Source of the DNA: Symbiodinium natans
Lineage: Eukaryota > Sar > Dinophyceae > Suessiales > Symbiodiniaceae
Assembly: GCA_905221605.1 (NCBI GenBank)
Contig: CAJNDS010001112.1
Location: forward strand, 196,001-260,000
DNA length: 64,000 bases
Reading direction: 5' to 3'
Below the pieces are notes generated by a model that saw only the letters and a program-made list of their open reading frames with translations, ran no database searches and had not been told where the DNA came from. The position numbers were made by a program, and so were the translations under genes. This document shows, piece by piece, positions 31,290 through 44,400 of the stretch (position 1 is the stretch's first letter; the number at the start of each line of letters is the position of its first letter).

Positions 31290-34200
31290 GCGACGAATGA
31301 ACTCGCGTCCGCGCCAGCGAATGTGCCCAGGCAAATCCTGCTCAAGTAGGCGACTGTACAAGCACAGCAGATGGTCACTGGAGTCACAACCAGCACATGC
31401 AAATTTACTTTGCGCTCGCGCTCTCCTGGTCATGAGCCATGGCATTGAAATCATCAATCCTGCGCAACAGGCATGGTAGTCAGACTGGCCTACCAACGCA
31501 CATGAAGGGACAAATCAAAGTCTAAGAATCTGTGCAAGAAAATGCGCCCTGTTGTCATGTAGGATCCGCGGCACGCCCAGCTTCCCCCAAATGAAGGGGC
31601 AAACGGCGGACGTCCCCTACAGGCCTTCTTTCGAACTCGCTCAGTTCGGGGTCCTCGGCTGGCCAATGTCAAGACTGACAAATCAACTCAAGGCTTCCCC
31701 ATGCACTTACACATTCGAAGAGTCGAATGTCTACTACCCACCGGAGCTCTTCAAATGTTTAGAGTGTGACGCAGCCCAAGGTGCCATCTTGGACATCACG
31801 GCGCAAGCAGCGCCGATGATGTAGGCCCAGACGATGGAGCTAATCATCATGCCTGCGACATGCGTCCGTGGGGGGGAGGGCTATGAGTGGCACTTCAGGT
31901 TCTTCGGGCCGTGAGTACAGCGCCACTTTCTGTCGAACAGCCGCTAAGAGCAGGGCAGGTGGTGCACACCAAGTATTCTGCCGGAGTGTATGGAAGAACA
32001 TCTCCGTACCCAACCTGAAGGCGCCGCGGAGCACTAGCTTTGGGTAGAGGAAGTGAGCCCAATATGCTGACCGATAGTAGCAGGCCCACCCTTTCCTACT
32101 ACTGCGCATGTGAGGGTTTCCATCCGAGGCACGGAGGTCATGGTCATCACCGACCTCAACGGAAGCTCAAGTGCAACATCTCACAGTGTCTCACTTCAAT
32201 GGGCCCGCTGGGTTTCTGACCAGTACAAGGCCGCTATGTAGACAGTGCCTTGGTCCGCAGCAAGGCAACGGTACACTGGAGAGTAAGGCAAGAACTCACA
32301 GTTTGCAAGAAACTCTGCTTCTGGAGGCCCTTCGGAAAAAACCATGCACCTCCTACTATCCTAGACGTCTTGCCCAGTTGCCTAGCTGTTTTCAAGTTAT
32401 GAGTCTCCCCTTTCCCTCTTCTTGCGTTGAAGGCTGCCATTGTCGCAAGGATTCGTTGGAGAGCTCGCTGCACGACTGGCTGCCCATCTCACCTCAGCTC
32501 ACTGGACACCCCCGATATAACCAACTAAATACATACATACATACATATATATATATATGTATTCGGCCAATGTGCAAACCTCTTGGCTCAGACTGGTCGG
32601 CTAAGCGGCCAAGTGGCCCTATGCGATACTCAAAACAACTGAAGATCTAAGCACGTCAAGCGGCCACCCAGCTGTCTCCAAACCACTGAGAGGGGTTGTG
32701 AGCGTCACCTGCCCAAGGGCACCATGGCAAGGCATCTGGGAGTCATGGGCTTGGTCTTATGAAGCGTAAAGACGAGCCTGCACGTTCTTCGAAGAAGTAC
32801 GTGGCATCAGGATTTGATGCCATGAGACCAAGCGGATCTCCGTCTTGCTGCCTCGATGCCCAGCTCTGTTTTTGGCTCTGTGCTACATCAGTCCTCTTGC
32901 CGGGGCATTGCATCTGGCTGTGGCAGCATCAAAGGGAAGCACCGGTGCAGGAAGATGCGCAAACAGAATTAAGAGTACAGTAGAGTAGGTGCAGTCGAGC
33001 GGCAGCTCATCCTTGCACTTCCTTGAGGGTGGACACAGAGACTTCCCGTGAACAGGTAAGCACGCCATGCGCGTGTATGTGTTTGTGTACAGATGCCCGT
33101 CCTCTGTGTGCCTAGCTGCATATGTTTCATTTTCCCAATTGTGACAATTAAAACGGGTACAGCTTCAGATATTTCCCTCCGTCTTCCTTCGGTTGCCTTA
33201 CTTCCGAGTCAACTGCAAGAAGTCTCCATGTCGGAGATGGACAAAAAGCAAGGAGGGCTAGCTAGTGTGTTTTCGCGCAAGTGAACACTGTGCCCTTGAC
33301 TCCGGGGCTTAAGCTGAAGCCTTCCAGGGATGCCAGGAAATCCCCAGCCAAACGGACCACAGACCACCCCAGAAAATATGATTGCGAGTGCTCTTCCTGC
33401 CCCAGACAGCAAAACACCATATTGATGGCGTCCCAAAAGTCGCTGCAGGCCGCGGACCCTAATGGGCCGAATGGGCCCCAACTACGTCCAAAGCTCACAG
33501 CTCACAATACGGCTGTGTTGCTTTGCTTTGTGAGGCTGAAGCGGAGGCGGGAAGGATCTCTTTCATGATGACTGGGAAGTTGTTGGACAGGTGCGGATAT
33601 CTCGCATGCATCCGAGCAGCAGCATGCTTCCTTCGAGCAGGCCCAAGAATCCCCAGATGCAGGCCTGGCAGAGCAAGATGAAAAAGCCGCAACCCGCCTA
33701 GCAAACTTGTGTGCCACGCTGCAGACCCTGTTTTTGTTGCATGCTTTGGCCTAGGGGCCTAGGGCTTAGACTAGTGCTGTATAGTGCTGTCCTGCTCGTC
33801 TGGCTCTGCGTGTCCGCATCACAGACAGGCTGGTGGTCAGGGCTGGCTCATTGCTGCTGGAAAGCTCATGTAGCTGGCAGCCGGTCTCTTCAAGCCGTGG
33901 GTGAAAAGGAAACATGCACCCTTTCAATGCAGGCAGCGCGGCCATCCAGTGGCACGAGAGAATGATCAACATGGCAAACTTTATCAAGTACAGACTCCTT
34001 GGTTGCGAGCGCGCAGTCGAGTGCGAGAAGTTTGCGGGCGAATATGCCTACGACTCATGGTGGCTGCACGTCTCCGCTGATTCAACTGGCAACTCACAGA
34101 CCAGATAGGAGCCAGCTGGATCTATCTGCTTTTCCTATTGCACCACATTCACGAGCGAGAGTCGTGCTCTTCAGCGCTATTCGATTTTCCCAGCGCTTCA

Positions 34201-34708
34201 CCATTCGGCTGGCCTGAGCGACATTGCGGCAGCCACTGTGGACCAGTCAAAGCTCCGCTTTCGACATCCGGGATGAATGGGCACAGTTCTCTATCACTCA
34301 CAACACTCAGAGCCCAGCTTTGAGAATCCGAAGAAGTTTGACGAGCCGGAGAACCTCAGCTGACACTAGGGAAGTGGCCATTGCCTCGCAAGCGAGTTCT
34401 CTAGCTTTGCTTCGAAACCGCGGCAAACCTCACAAACGCGAGATGACGCACAGCTACTGTAGATGCCACAAACGAAAGATGACACAGCTACTGTAGATGC
34501 CACCGACGAGCCGTGAGACTTCTATTGAGTTCCGATGAGTTCTGATTGCAGGCGGGCAGCCCTGATCGTTCTCAGGATCTTCACGCTCTGTATACCTGGG
34601 AGACCGGGGTGAAGCAGCGAGGACCCCACGATCTGCGCTTGGCTTGGACTTTCTTGTGTGCATCAGTGGATTCATTCTGCACCTATATAAATATATATGT
34701 ATATACAG

Positions 34709-34747
<39 letters not shown>

Positions 34748-36250
34748 AGACGCACGCACACAGAGTCACACATACGGGCGCAGTCAGCTTCTGAAAACTC
34801 CTTGGCGCAGACAAGGCTGCCGTCAGCGCTCTCCTGGAGCAGGTCCGTGAAGTCATCGTACGGAAGAACCGACGCTAAGTCGATCCTTGGGTGCCCAGTT
34901 CTGAGGTTCTGCTAAAGCGAAGCTGCTGAGGGCACATACACAGAAGGCCTACTTATAAGCAGAAACGATATTTGCGATGCCACGCCGGGGTGCAGAAACC
35001 AGGTCTTGACGTACAGCACGGCCACTTTCCAGCGGTCCCGCACCCAGATCTTCCCTTGCCTGCCCGCAGAAAGCGCCCTCATAAAGTTGTTGCCTGTATT
35101 GCTCACTTTTGCAGTGCCATAGATTGCTGACCTCGACTGGGCTGTGGTCAACTTACCTGCTCCCTTGTGTCCAGACATGCTTGGGGATGGTGTGAGCAGA
35201 CCGAGGCCTTGTGTTTCGTTCCACCTTCATGAAAAACTGCATGACCTCGGGAGCACACCAGCAGGCCGCAGATGACTGCAGAGCTGCCACGCCTTTTTCC
35301 CACGAAGCTGGGCCAGTGCAAGCGAGCTGCCATGTCCTTGATGAACACGACGTCCACCTCAAGAAGACGATATGCAGAATAAGCAACCTACTGCATCGTA
35401 CTCATGACTGGATCTGCACCTGGACTGGAGCGCCTGCATCGAGTGCTTTACAGGAGCCAAGAAGACTGACATAGTCTGAGGCATCGGCTATTCGATTGAT
35501 AACCTGATCAGATGTCTGCAAGTCGCCACTAGCAAACGCTACATGAGTGAAGCGCACCAAGTTCTGTGAACTTGGCTTGACAGTGCGGCAGATCAACTGA
35601 CCTCGTGAAGAGCATTGTGCCGAAGAATTGGATCCAAGCCGCCAGTAGAATGCTGTCACGGTCAGGGATGAATGCGATCTCGTATGGCGTGACCAGCGCA
35701 GTGTAGACCAAGCAGAAGACCTCGACTAGCACGGCATGCATCGTCTGATTTGGTAAGTTGCGGAAATGGTGGGAGTGCCGCTAATCCATCGGGAATGGTG
35801 TGAAAGGTGATTCTGTCTGGTGAAAGTAGTGGTAATGGTGAGAGCGGTTGATAGTGGGACTGTAGGGGGTATGGTGGAAGTGGGAGCAGAATACAGGGAA
35901 TAGAGGGAATGGTGATGGACGTGATGGTGATGGTGGTGGTGGGATTGGTGGCAATAACAGCCGTGACAAAGTGCTGCCACCGGATCAGTCGGTATGGTGG
36001 CTGGCGCACGGCGGAATGCGACACAGCTGATGTGTTAACAGAGGACACTGTCTGATTTGCAACCTGTTACAGGGGACGTCGGATCGGGCAGTGGGTCTTT
36101 TTTTAACTTCTGCAATAAAGGTCGAGTTCGCCATGGGCAAAGACCGGTGCACCTATCATCACTTTGCTTCAGCTCTTGCATAGCCATGCGTAGCCAAGCG
36201 ACAAGTATGAAGTCCCACAGCCGCATATAAGTTGAATGCGGATCTATCAC
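31290..36250 (-). CDS. Voltage-gated potassium channel (six-TM, KCNH/CNG-like), split gene
   Basis: Predicted tetrameric plasma-membrane K+ channel. Exons (minus): 36,250-36,203; 35,720-35,598; 35,357-35,331; 35,245-35,208; 35,059-34,994; 34,885-34,801; 34,354-34,319; 34,213-34,170; 33,997-33,943; 33,664 to ~33,625; ~32,090-32,040; 32,014-31,966; 31,852-31,785; 31,653-31,625; 31,459-31,426; 31,337 to ~31,290. Joined they give VIDPHSTYMRLWDFIL, S1 (VFCLVYTALVTPYEIAF), S2 (VDVVFIKDM, VMQFFMKVERNTR), KIWVRDRWKVAVLYVKTWF, S3 (LIDLASVLPYDDF), S4 (VLRLVKLLRILK, a basic residue every third position), ASRMVKRWENRIALK, S5 (LIKFAMLIILSCHWM), the filter exon VGYGDVLPYTPAEYL, S6 (ISSIVWAYIIGAACAVMSK) and the C-linker (DPELSEFERR, IDDFNAMAHDQ, DLPGHIRWRGREFIRR). 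Twelve introns are fully resolved: 8 GC, 3 GA, 1 GT donors. The start codon, the S5-pore linker, the residues before the filter, and any cyclic-nucleotide-binding domain downstream are unresolved. Confidence 0.87.
32528..32562 (+). repeat. CATA/TA microsatellite inside a channel intron
   Basis: ACATACATACATATATATAT run in the unresolved region between the S5 and pore exons. Confidence 0.85.
34686..34745 (+). repeat. TA then GA microsatellite in a channel intron
   Basis: Within the intron 34,355-34,800 (between the S3 and S4 exons). Confidence 0.85.
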
Positions 36251-36299
36251 CTGAGCAAGTTCCCACTCTGGGCTCCGATGACATAATGAACCAGGACTA

Positions 36300-37276
36300 A
36301 CCAGGACCCTGGGACGAATCAAAGGCAAGAAGGGAAAAGCGCGCGGAGTATGTTGCTGCGCCAAGCGACGTAAATGCGGGCTTTCAGCGCGTCTCTGAGC
36401 AACTCCACCTGCAGAAGGATAAGGAGCAGGTATGGCGAGCAAGGTCAGCCGTGCTTGCGCTGCAAGGCAGAATGTGAGGATGCGAATGTGAAGCAGTCAG
36501 TTGTCCCAGCATAGGCGAGTCAGTATGAAAGGCCTGCTCGGCAACTGGGACTTCAGTCCACTGCTTGCCTGCGAGCTTGGCTCCACTGCGCCATTACACA
36601 ATGACAAATCCAAGGCCAGTTTGAAGGCGCTAACCGCCAACCTCCATTTACATCAAGGGCCGCTGCAGGCCATGGGATTTTTACTTGCTGACTCCCAACA
36701 TGCACCGCCATCTTGTCACAGACTCATCCCGGGACGTGGCGAAGCTCCAGGCTCGAATATCATCATTATCAGTATGATTACTACTATTGTTAGTACATTG
36801 TTACCTTTTCTTTCATATTCTTATGTTCCCCAAACACACGAGACGCCAGGGTGCCGGGAAACTTCGACGCGGCCAGGTCATTGAAGTTCTTAGTTGACGC
36901 TCTTGTGTATCATCCACGCCAGGGTTTGGAGGATGCGGCAACATGAAGAACAGGCATCGGAGCGCAGCGCACGCTATCAGAGTCATCCGGGCCCCGCAAG
37001 TGCTTGGCCGAGGGTCAATAGCCCTCAATGTCATGGTCTCGAAGCACGAGCCTCCGAAGGATGCAAAACGGAGCATGTCTGAATCATATCAGAACCTATT
37101 GATATGCAAAAAACAATGTAACAATATGCTAACAGTCATTCATGATACTCAATAGGTCGGTCTAACTGTCTATCTGCTTGCCGCGTGTTCTCAAATGCGG
37201 CTTCGCGACACTTGGAGCAGCACTCAACATCCGGCGAATTCCTCCCGCAATTACACTCAGGCTTATAATGCGGGGC
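36300..37276. other. Stretch without a recognised gene
   Basis: The 5' exons of the potassium channel may lie here; none was identified. Confidence 0.4.
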
Positions 37277-37413
37277 TTTACGAAATTAGGGGTACCTTAT
37301 TGGGGTCGCAACCGGTTCCTACAGGATCCGCCGAACCGAAACGACGCTAGACGAACCGAACATTCCTGTTATAAGGGGATCCTGCTATTTGGGGGTCCCC
37401 ATTTTCGTGAAAT
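37277..37413 (+). mobile_element. 137-bp inverted-repeat element, family A
   Basis: Left end TTTACGAAATTAGGGGTACC; the reverse complement of the right end reads TTTCACGAAAATGGGGACCC. The interior carries GTTATAAGGGGATCCTGC, shared in part with 19,528-19,592. Non-coding. Confidence 0.75.
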
Positions 37414-37419
37414 CCTAAT

Positions 37420-39840
37420 GGGACCATGGTAACCGACCTAAGGTGGGATGTGGGGAGCTGATTCGGATTAGGAGACTGGTTTAATTACTTGCCGGGCACA
37501 GTTCGCCCCTTCGGCTGGCGTACCGATCTACAGTGAGATGCAGCATGGATGGCTATGAATGTTGCTCGATGTGCAGAGACAAGTTGGAGTTAGAGCCAAC
37601 AACGTCCCTACTCTGGGCAAAGCATGTTATAGCGAATGCCTTACCCAAGAACTAGTTGTATCTAGTTGTGGTAAGTAAGTTAGCCACGTCCGGTTGCACA
37701 CGCTCGTGAATCAAGACAACCCAACACTCCCCCGAGGCGGTCCCCAGAGAATAACCGCGGTTCTCATCTTCCTGCCAGCAGACTTGCCATGAAAGAGCAC
37801 ATGGCCTTTCTGAGTATGATCACTTCATGTTCTCTACCGGTTGACAAACCCTGATGCAGAGAATGCAACACCAGGAGCAGTTGCACACAGCTGCGGCCAA
37901 CCCTGAAACCTGGATTCTCGAAAAGCTTCGCGCCTGCTTCCTCTGCTCTTGCACAGCCCTGAGACCGACGGAGTCTCCCCCACCAGCTGTCTTTCGCGCG
38001 GCCCTGGCTCAACGAGGGATTGCTCTTCCTCACTATTTGACCTCTATTTGGTGAACTCTGTGTGCCCCTCCGTCAGAAAAACATGAAGTCGCTGAATCCC
38101 AGCATCTGTTGTTCATCTCTCTTCACGCACGCCGATGCTTCTACCAGAGCGGTTGATAAACCCAGGCTTCTTTGCAAGGCTAGACAGTCAGACCTTACAA
38201 CTCCTTTCGAAGCCCTGTACAGACACGTCCATTTTATTTATAATTGGGTGTGGAGCAGACAGCCGACAAAGCATTGAAGCATCCTGTGGGGGGGCCTGGC
38301 ACCGCGTGCATGCCTTGGTCGCGCATACTTTGTGGAGTCGTTGGGCTTAGGGCTTATTCTGACCACCCGTCGTCGGCAACGCTCAAACGAAAGCTCGAAC
38401 ACAGATGCCCGAAACCCGGTCAATTCTGGGCCTAAGGCACCTAAGAGTTATACTCACGGCACTTGTAAGTGAGGTTTTCACCGGTGGTTGTCTTTACCGT
38501 TTACATGAGGGTCAGAAGCTACTGAAGATACCTGCCTCATCCCCATCCCCGATGTCGACTCTTGCACCCTCTTGCCGACCCAGGAGCGGCCGCCCCAGCG
38601 GTGAGGTGAGGGAGAGAGTGCCTGTGCTTCAGCAAGGAGCCCTAAAATGACTTGAAGAAGTGCAGGGGGGGTGGGCCCAAAACAGCTGCAGAATCTACAC
38701 TCTCCTGACTGACCCCCGAAGCTCAGGCCACGTTCGTCTCGCAGATTCGAGGTTCTGCAATGGACACCATGGAGGCACGCCAGGCTTTTCATCACGTTCA
38801 GCATCAAGGCTCTTGGGATCAAGAACCACTTCGGCTCCATTGCAGGCCCTCGAATCCCGAAGCTTGAAGCCTGTCTGAGGGCGACACCTGCTCTGCTGAC
38901 CGACTTAGTCTTGTCGTAGGTCATCTTCAGGAAGTCACTGTGACATGATCGGGCCTGCAGCTCTCAGCAATATTCAATAATATTCACAGCACCCACACAG
39001 CATCTCGTGAGCTGTTGCGGACTTGTAGGCTGGGAAGTGCATTGGGCTCAGGGAGGGTTGGCATTGGTTCTAAGACGGGCCTGTCCATCACGGCGTAGCT
39101 GCGGGCCATTTCCCTACAGCTCAGAGGCGCCCAGGGTTTCTCAAGGAATGCGGTGTTGGCTCGGGTGGGGCGCCATGAGACTATGGCTAGTAGGGTTTGG
39201 GATGTTGAGTGACTTGCTGGAAACGTGGAAACGTGGACTTGAAGAGGCTGCTGGGTTGGGGTCTCTTCTTTGGGTCCCAGGCAACCGCCCGGAGCCTCTG
39301 GTTACCCCTGTTTTGTGAACCTGGACGGCAAGCAAATTCGATAGGCAGACGTCTCATGACACCTCACATCTTCAGTGCATAGACGTCCCACTAGCTACCA
39401 CCACCAGCAGCACGTTTCGTTGGAGTGCTGCCTTTTCAGCTCCGCGATTCCTCGGGTGCCATTCGGCAACCCTCTGCGATCCCTTGCTCTTCAGCTGCCC
39501 TTTTAAAGGGGCGAAGCTGCTCAGCACTTCTTTAGCGGTAGCTGGCTACGACACTTACAACTTACAACATGCTTAGGGCTTAGCACGCGTGAAAAACCGC
39601 AGTGCTCACGGCCTCCGGTGGCCGAGGTCAGGCATCCTCCTCGCTCTCGTCGTCTCCTGCAGAGAGGGGCCATGACGTTCAAGTGCATCAACCTTCGCAC
39701 TGCAAAAACTGGATGTCCAGAGATTTATCCTGGGAACGGCCTCTACGAGCACCGATGTGAGATGATGTGAGTCAATGCCTTTTCCCTGACCCAGCAAGTG
39801 AAGCCACCAGCCACATGCCGGCAGCTCATGCGGCTTTGTC
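37420..39840. other. Stretch without a recognised gene
   Basis: Several medium-length frames occur on the minus strand (for example around 38,790-38,890) but none could be tied to splice junctions or a family. Confidence 0.4.
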
Positions 39841-39849
39841 TTTGCACAA

Positions 39850-42800
39850 CTACATACAACTAGGCCGAACGAGGTCTGAACCAAACAAATCTGGAATCAT
39901 TGAGCTGTGGCCTGCGTCCATGCTGCCGGAGACATCTAAGCCTTTGGCCTCCTGCACCAGCTCCTTCCAAGAGACACATTCGAAGCAGTTGTTCCCCCCA
40001 TGTCCCCCCCAAGCACAGAGTGCCGATGAGAGCGAGAAGGGCTTGCGCGGGTCGCCTTGCCATAAACCTTTGCGAGCTCGACCATGGACACGGTGCCATC
40101 CTACATGTCAGAAGCAGGCAACGCTCACTGCTAGGAAAAAGACCTGACTTCTCAAAGTCTATGAACCAGAACCAGTGCAAGCACCTAGCCCTTCTGAATC
40201 CGTACGGCTGGCTGAACATGGCGGGAAGTTATTGCGAAATTCAACAAGCGAGTCGAGGCTGACCTTGCCTCAGGTGAGCTTGAAGATTTCGCTGATCGTA
40301 AACTTGGGCTTACAACTAGAGGTTGCCTGCTAAGCTGAATTGCGTAGACATTCGAATCGCCTTGCTAAGAAATCGGCCCCATTCACACATTGTTTTGGGG
40401 AGTCAACAAAAATTGACTTCCGGGCGGATGCGAGCCCGGAACTTCCCAGGGGTCTTGGCCCTCAACTCTGATTCCGTCCCAAAAAGTTCGAAACATATTC
40501 TTGAGCAAGCGTGCCATGATAATTTGTTGCATCGACAGTATCTGCATCCATTCGCAGCTCACCTTGTTCTTGTCCACGGCATCGAAGGCACTCTGCAACA
40601 TTTGTTGGTCGCTGGCGGTATTTGCGCCGAACAAGTGCTCAAACTCCTCCAGGGTGGCGCAGATGGCATGGGAATGGGCAGCGGGAAGTTCGTTAAGTGC
40701 AGGTGCTGCACCGGGAAGTCGTTTTGAGTAGCATGCATCAGCTTTGGGCAAGCCCACCTCCATGCTGATGCTGCCGTTGGCATCAGCATCTGCGGCCGAG
40801 AAGGCTGCGGCGATCTGCAAGACAGGGATGCAAACTTCAGGGCAGCTCACTTGGCGATACGAAGTGAGAACGACCAACGGATTTCTAAACCAGCACCTGG
40901 CGCTTGTCAGCGCTCGACGCCGTCACAGAGAGGCGACCTTGATGGCTACCAGACATTCTCAGACTATCACATATTGTCATGCCTGACACCGGGACTTACA
41001 TGCCTGACATGAGATCTGTTGCTGCAGGCCGCGTCTTGACTAGCTGCTAGTCACAGCACAAGTTCACCCTTGATGAGGCCACAATGTCTGCATCCCAGCC
41101 ACGCTTCGTACTCATGATGTAGGACACCTCAAGCATCAAAGTGTTGGTGTTGCCCCGAATCTGGCAAGCAACACCCTGATTCCGGGCTTCAGCAACATAA
41201 ACTCCGACACCAAACTCTGCCCATGGTGCCCAAACTGCGATGCCCTTTACATCCAGGCCTCTTGAACACAAGCCTTAATCAAACTGGAGAGCCCGGTGCT
41301 ACCAAGCCCGGCCACGCCTGTAAAACTTTTCAGGGTTAAGCGGGTTTGGAAAGCAACCACGCCTAACATACGACTTGGCAGCCCAGCAGAAATGCCCATG
41401 CAGACTGAACCTGCCCAAGCACCAAAGCGCTGCCAGGCCTCTCTACTGTCTGAAGTGGAAGTTCAGGGAGGGTCTGCAGGGTCTGTGTGAGGGCATGCCA
41501 CTTGTGGCGGGGGAGGGTTTTCGGGAAGAACTCATCTGGTTGCCTAGGCCAAGCCGCAAATTCCCCACAGTGAATCTTGCCGTCGCTGTTCTTGTCCATC
41601 TGAGCAAAGACCTTCCTTGCGATGTTTGCCGGATCTCGGAGCCACCAAGATTGATGAGGGACACATTCTTGTGCTGTTGGCTAGTCGGGAGTCTGCTTTG
41701 CAGCATGCGTTTGTCAGGCGCATTCTGCGGTCCCTCTTCGTCGAGCCGAGGCTCACGACTGCCAGACCGTTGTCCAAGGTCTCGGCAGAGTCCGGGAAGA
41801 GAATGCGCCTGAAGGCAGGCGAAGCAGCAACAATCCATGTGATGCATATGCGCATGGATCAACAGCCTCATAGTGACCACATCTACATGCTTGTTTATCA
41901 TTCTGCGGTGCAAAAAAGCAAGAGAGAGAGAGAGAGAGAGAGTGCGAGAGAGAGCGAGCGAGAGAGAGAGAGAGAGAGATCATGCCTGATATCTGCCAAG
42001 CGCAGGAATCCACGTTTGTTCATGTCGGCTTTCTGGAAGATCTGCCAAAGATGTGGCAGGCAGCGGGCGTCTCAAGTTAACGCCAGGTCCAAGCCCCACA
42101 AGTGCGCCTGGTTTCCTTCTACCTCAACTAACCAACCCATTATTGACCACCACCACCTCCACCACCATCACGAACGCGACAAAACATGCAAAGCCTCGCA
42201 TCTCGGAGCCTCGCGCAGCGCCTGGGCGTTGAGCAGCTGCAGGCTCCGGACCACAGCCGGAAGGTCGGGCTCCTCGCCTGGACAGGCACCGCCTAAGGCA
42301 GCTTGCGCAGAATGGCGAAGATGCCTGCATGGATGAGTACTTGTAACCATACTAGGGCACTTTAGGGGGCTTATAAGTGGGTTAGAAGTACAGTTATCAT
42401 TGGTTAGTAAATACCATGAACCTCCAAGTAGGCATCTCCCTCACCCAGAACCCAAGCGAAGACAGGCAAGCATGAACAGGTCAGATGGCCTTTCAGGTCG
42501 AACTCGCACTCGGAGAGATCCAGCCCCCCAGGATCCGGGGCAGGCCTTGGGAGTACAAGCCAAGAAGTCTGATGGCCCCCATAGAGCGGCGTAAAGTTTC
42601 AGCCACTCAAAAATCCCCTTCCCAGAACCCACATGAAACCTCCAACCTTGATTCCCCTCTTGTTGCCTCACCTGGCGTTGCTTACCGGACCGAGATGATA
42701 AACAAACGTCTCCAACGGCGGTTTATACTTTTAGCCAGGAGCCAGATGCCTTCCAGTCCCTGAGCGCCCGCGCTTGTATCTGTCTGCATTTGGATCAGGC

Positions 42801-44400
42801 TTGCCTTCCAGCAGCTCTTCGTTTTTCTCTCGCATGCTCATCTCCTGCAGCGCACACTTTCCGAGCATTTCGAAGGCCAAGAGCCGATTGACATGGACTC
42901 GAAGGTTTCTTGTGTGCTGCTGCGAGGCGGCGCGGTCAGACATGTCTGCAAAGCTGAAGATGAAGTCAACCTGAAGTCCATTTGTAGTTGCAGCGGTTCG
43001 TGACAACAGCCGTTCCACAGTCTTCACATGTGCAGGCGACAAGCATGCCTGCTGACTAAGGAGTGTCTGCTCCAGGTCATGTTGATTGCCAGCATTTGTG
43101 GAATGGTGTGGTCCCCAGCTCAGGGCCCAGCGAACTCCTCAATTTGAATCCTGCAACTGATCAAAGAAGAAACGTTACCTATATGTAGTCCGCCACAAGT
43201 CATGTCCCGCCTCTGATCCTTGTTGGTGTCCATCTTGACGAATAAGCTGCTAACCTTGATTGCGCTTTCGTTGCTTCTCTCCCTGCAAAGGTGGTTGTAA
43301 CCCTGCAACATGTGCAATTTCTTCAAGACGATGCATGCAGCTTGCTCGACCGTGCTGTTCCGCCAGACCACTAGAACGCTCCATTGTTGGATCTGCCCGT
43401 GACCAAGGCTAATGCAGCTCAGGCCACTTCGTCTTCTGATATCGAATTGCAGAGTGCCCTCAGCACCTTTGAGAGCTCCTGCCACCCCAGCATTAAAACA
43501 CCCTGTTTGTTTGGTGTAAGACTGCAGAGAAATCACCGTGAATCGTCAAAGCTCCAGATGTGCCACCTTTTGCCATGAGCGGGACGAACGGTTGTGACCA
43601 TGTGACTTCGCCGAGCTACCAGTTTCTTCATTGCAGGTCAGACAAGTCTCCATGCGGCTGATGGAGCCATCCCGGTTCAAGTCGTAGCGGCGAAAGATAT
43701 CTTTGATCTTTGCCTTGCGTCTTCGGTTGTTGAATTGAAGGCAGTCCAATCGCAGAGCATCATCAGCACAAGAGCTTCCAGGGCTACTCGCGCCAAAAGT
43801 GCGCAGGCTGCGCCAGGCAGCTCGGGTCTTTTCTGACAAGTTGCAACCTCTGGTCCTTCGGCGTCCACTGCGCCCGGAGTGCATGCTATGCCATCGAAGC
43901 TGACTTCTTCGAGATCTGAGAATTGCAGGCTGCCAAAGTCGGGTCTTCATAGGGTGAAGGCTAGATGTACAAGATGTTTACGATTCCATTCCTGGCAACA
44001 CTATACCATGCGTTCTTTTTGGACAGGGGGGGGGGCAACTACAAGGAGGCATTATCTTACTCTACGGTGTTGTGTCTACGCATCTTGCCAATCCGTCGTA
44101 ACGCACGCTGCAGCCAACAAGCTGATCTCTAGCACGCCAATGCCATCAAGATGCTCATAGATGCACAAGGCCCAGGCTCACCAGCGAGGGTGCACTCTCT
44201 CGGCCCTCCTATCCGTCGATGTTACGCCAGTTAACCTGCAATGTCTCTGCAAGCGCTGTCTTCTCGTCCACGGAAAGTGCTGGGAAAGATGAAGCACGAT
44301 GTCACAGCTCTGAATGTGCCCGCCAGCGCATGCATGTTGCTCCCACATCTCTTTGAACCTATGCGAAGCTGCAAATGGATGCTGCATGCACAAAACTGAC
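39850..44400 (-). CDS. Multi-EF-hand calcium-binding protein, split gene
   Basis: Five EF-hand loops are spread over minus-strand exons. EF1 (exon ~43,840-43,647): DLNRDGSISRME. EF2: DTNKDQR at the end of an exon closing at 43,211, completed by IQIEEF from 43,150. EF3 (~41,600-41,540): DKNSDGKIHCGE. EF4: DADANGSISME ends exon 40,814-40,758, completed by E from exon 40,646-40,563. EF5: DKNK ends that exon and DGTVSMVELAK is exon 40,100-40,068. Each loop has Asp/Asn at positions 1, 3 and 5 and Glu at 12. Linker exons with coding character lie at about 43,040-42,770 (SFADMSDRAASQQ) and 42,290-42,180 (PDLPAVVRSLQLLNAQ); a possible last exon ends at a TAG near 39,850; upstream exons near 44,230-44,400 (ALSVDEKTALAETLQ) may belong. 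Three introns are resolved (GT, GT, GC). The number of genes is inferred: EF1-2 and EF3-5 could be separate. No kinase or other catalytic domain was seen. Confidence 0.75.
41923..41982 (+). repeat. GA microsatellite
   Basis: GAGAGA run interrupted by GCGAGAGAGCGAGC, probably intronic in the EF-hand gene. Confidence 0.9.

Noticed and set aside
35731-36048. His-rich minus-strand frames
   Set aside because: They come from a degenerate TGGTGATGG repeat lying in the potassium channel intron 35,721-36,202.
41753-42013. Ser/Leu-repeat frame
   Set aside because: Generated by the GA microsatellite at 41,923-41,982.
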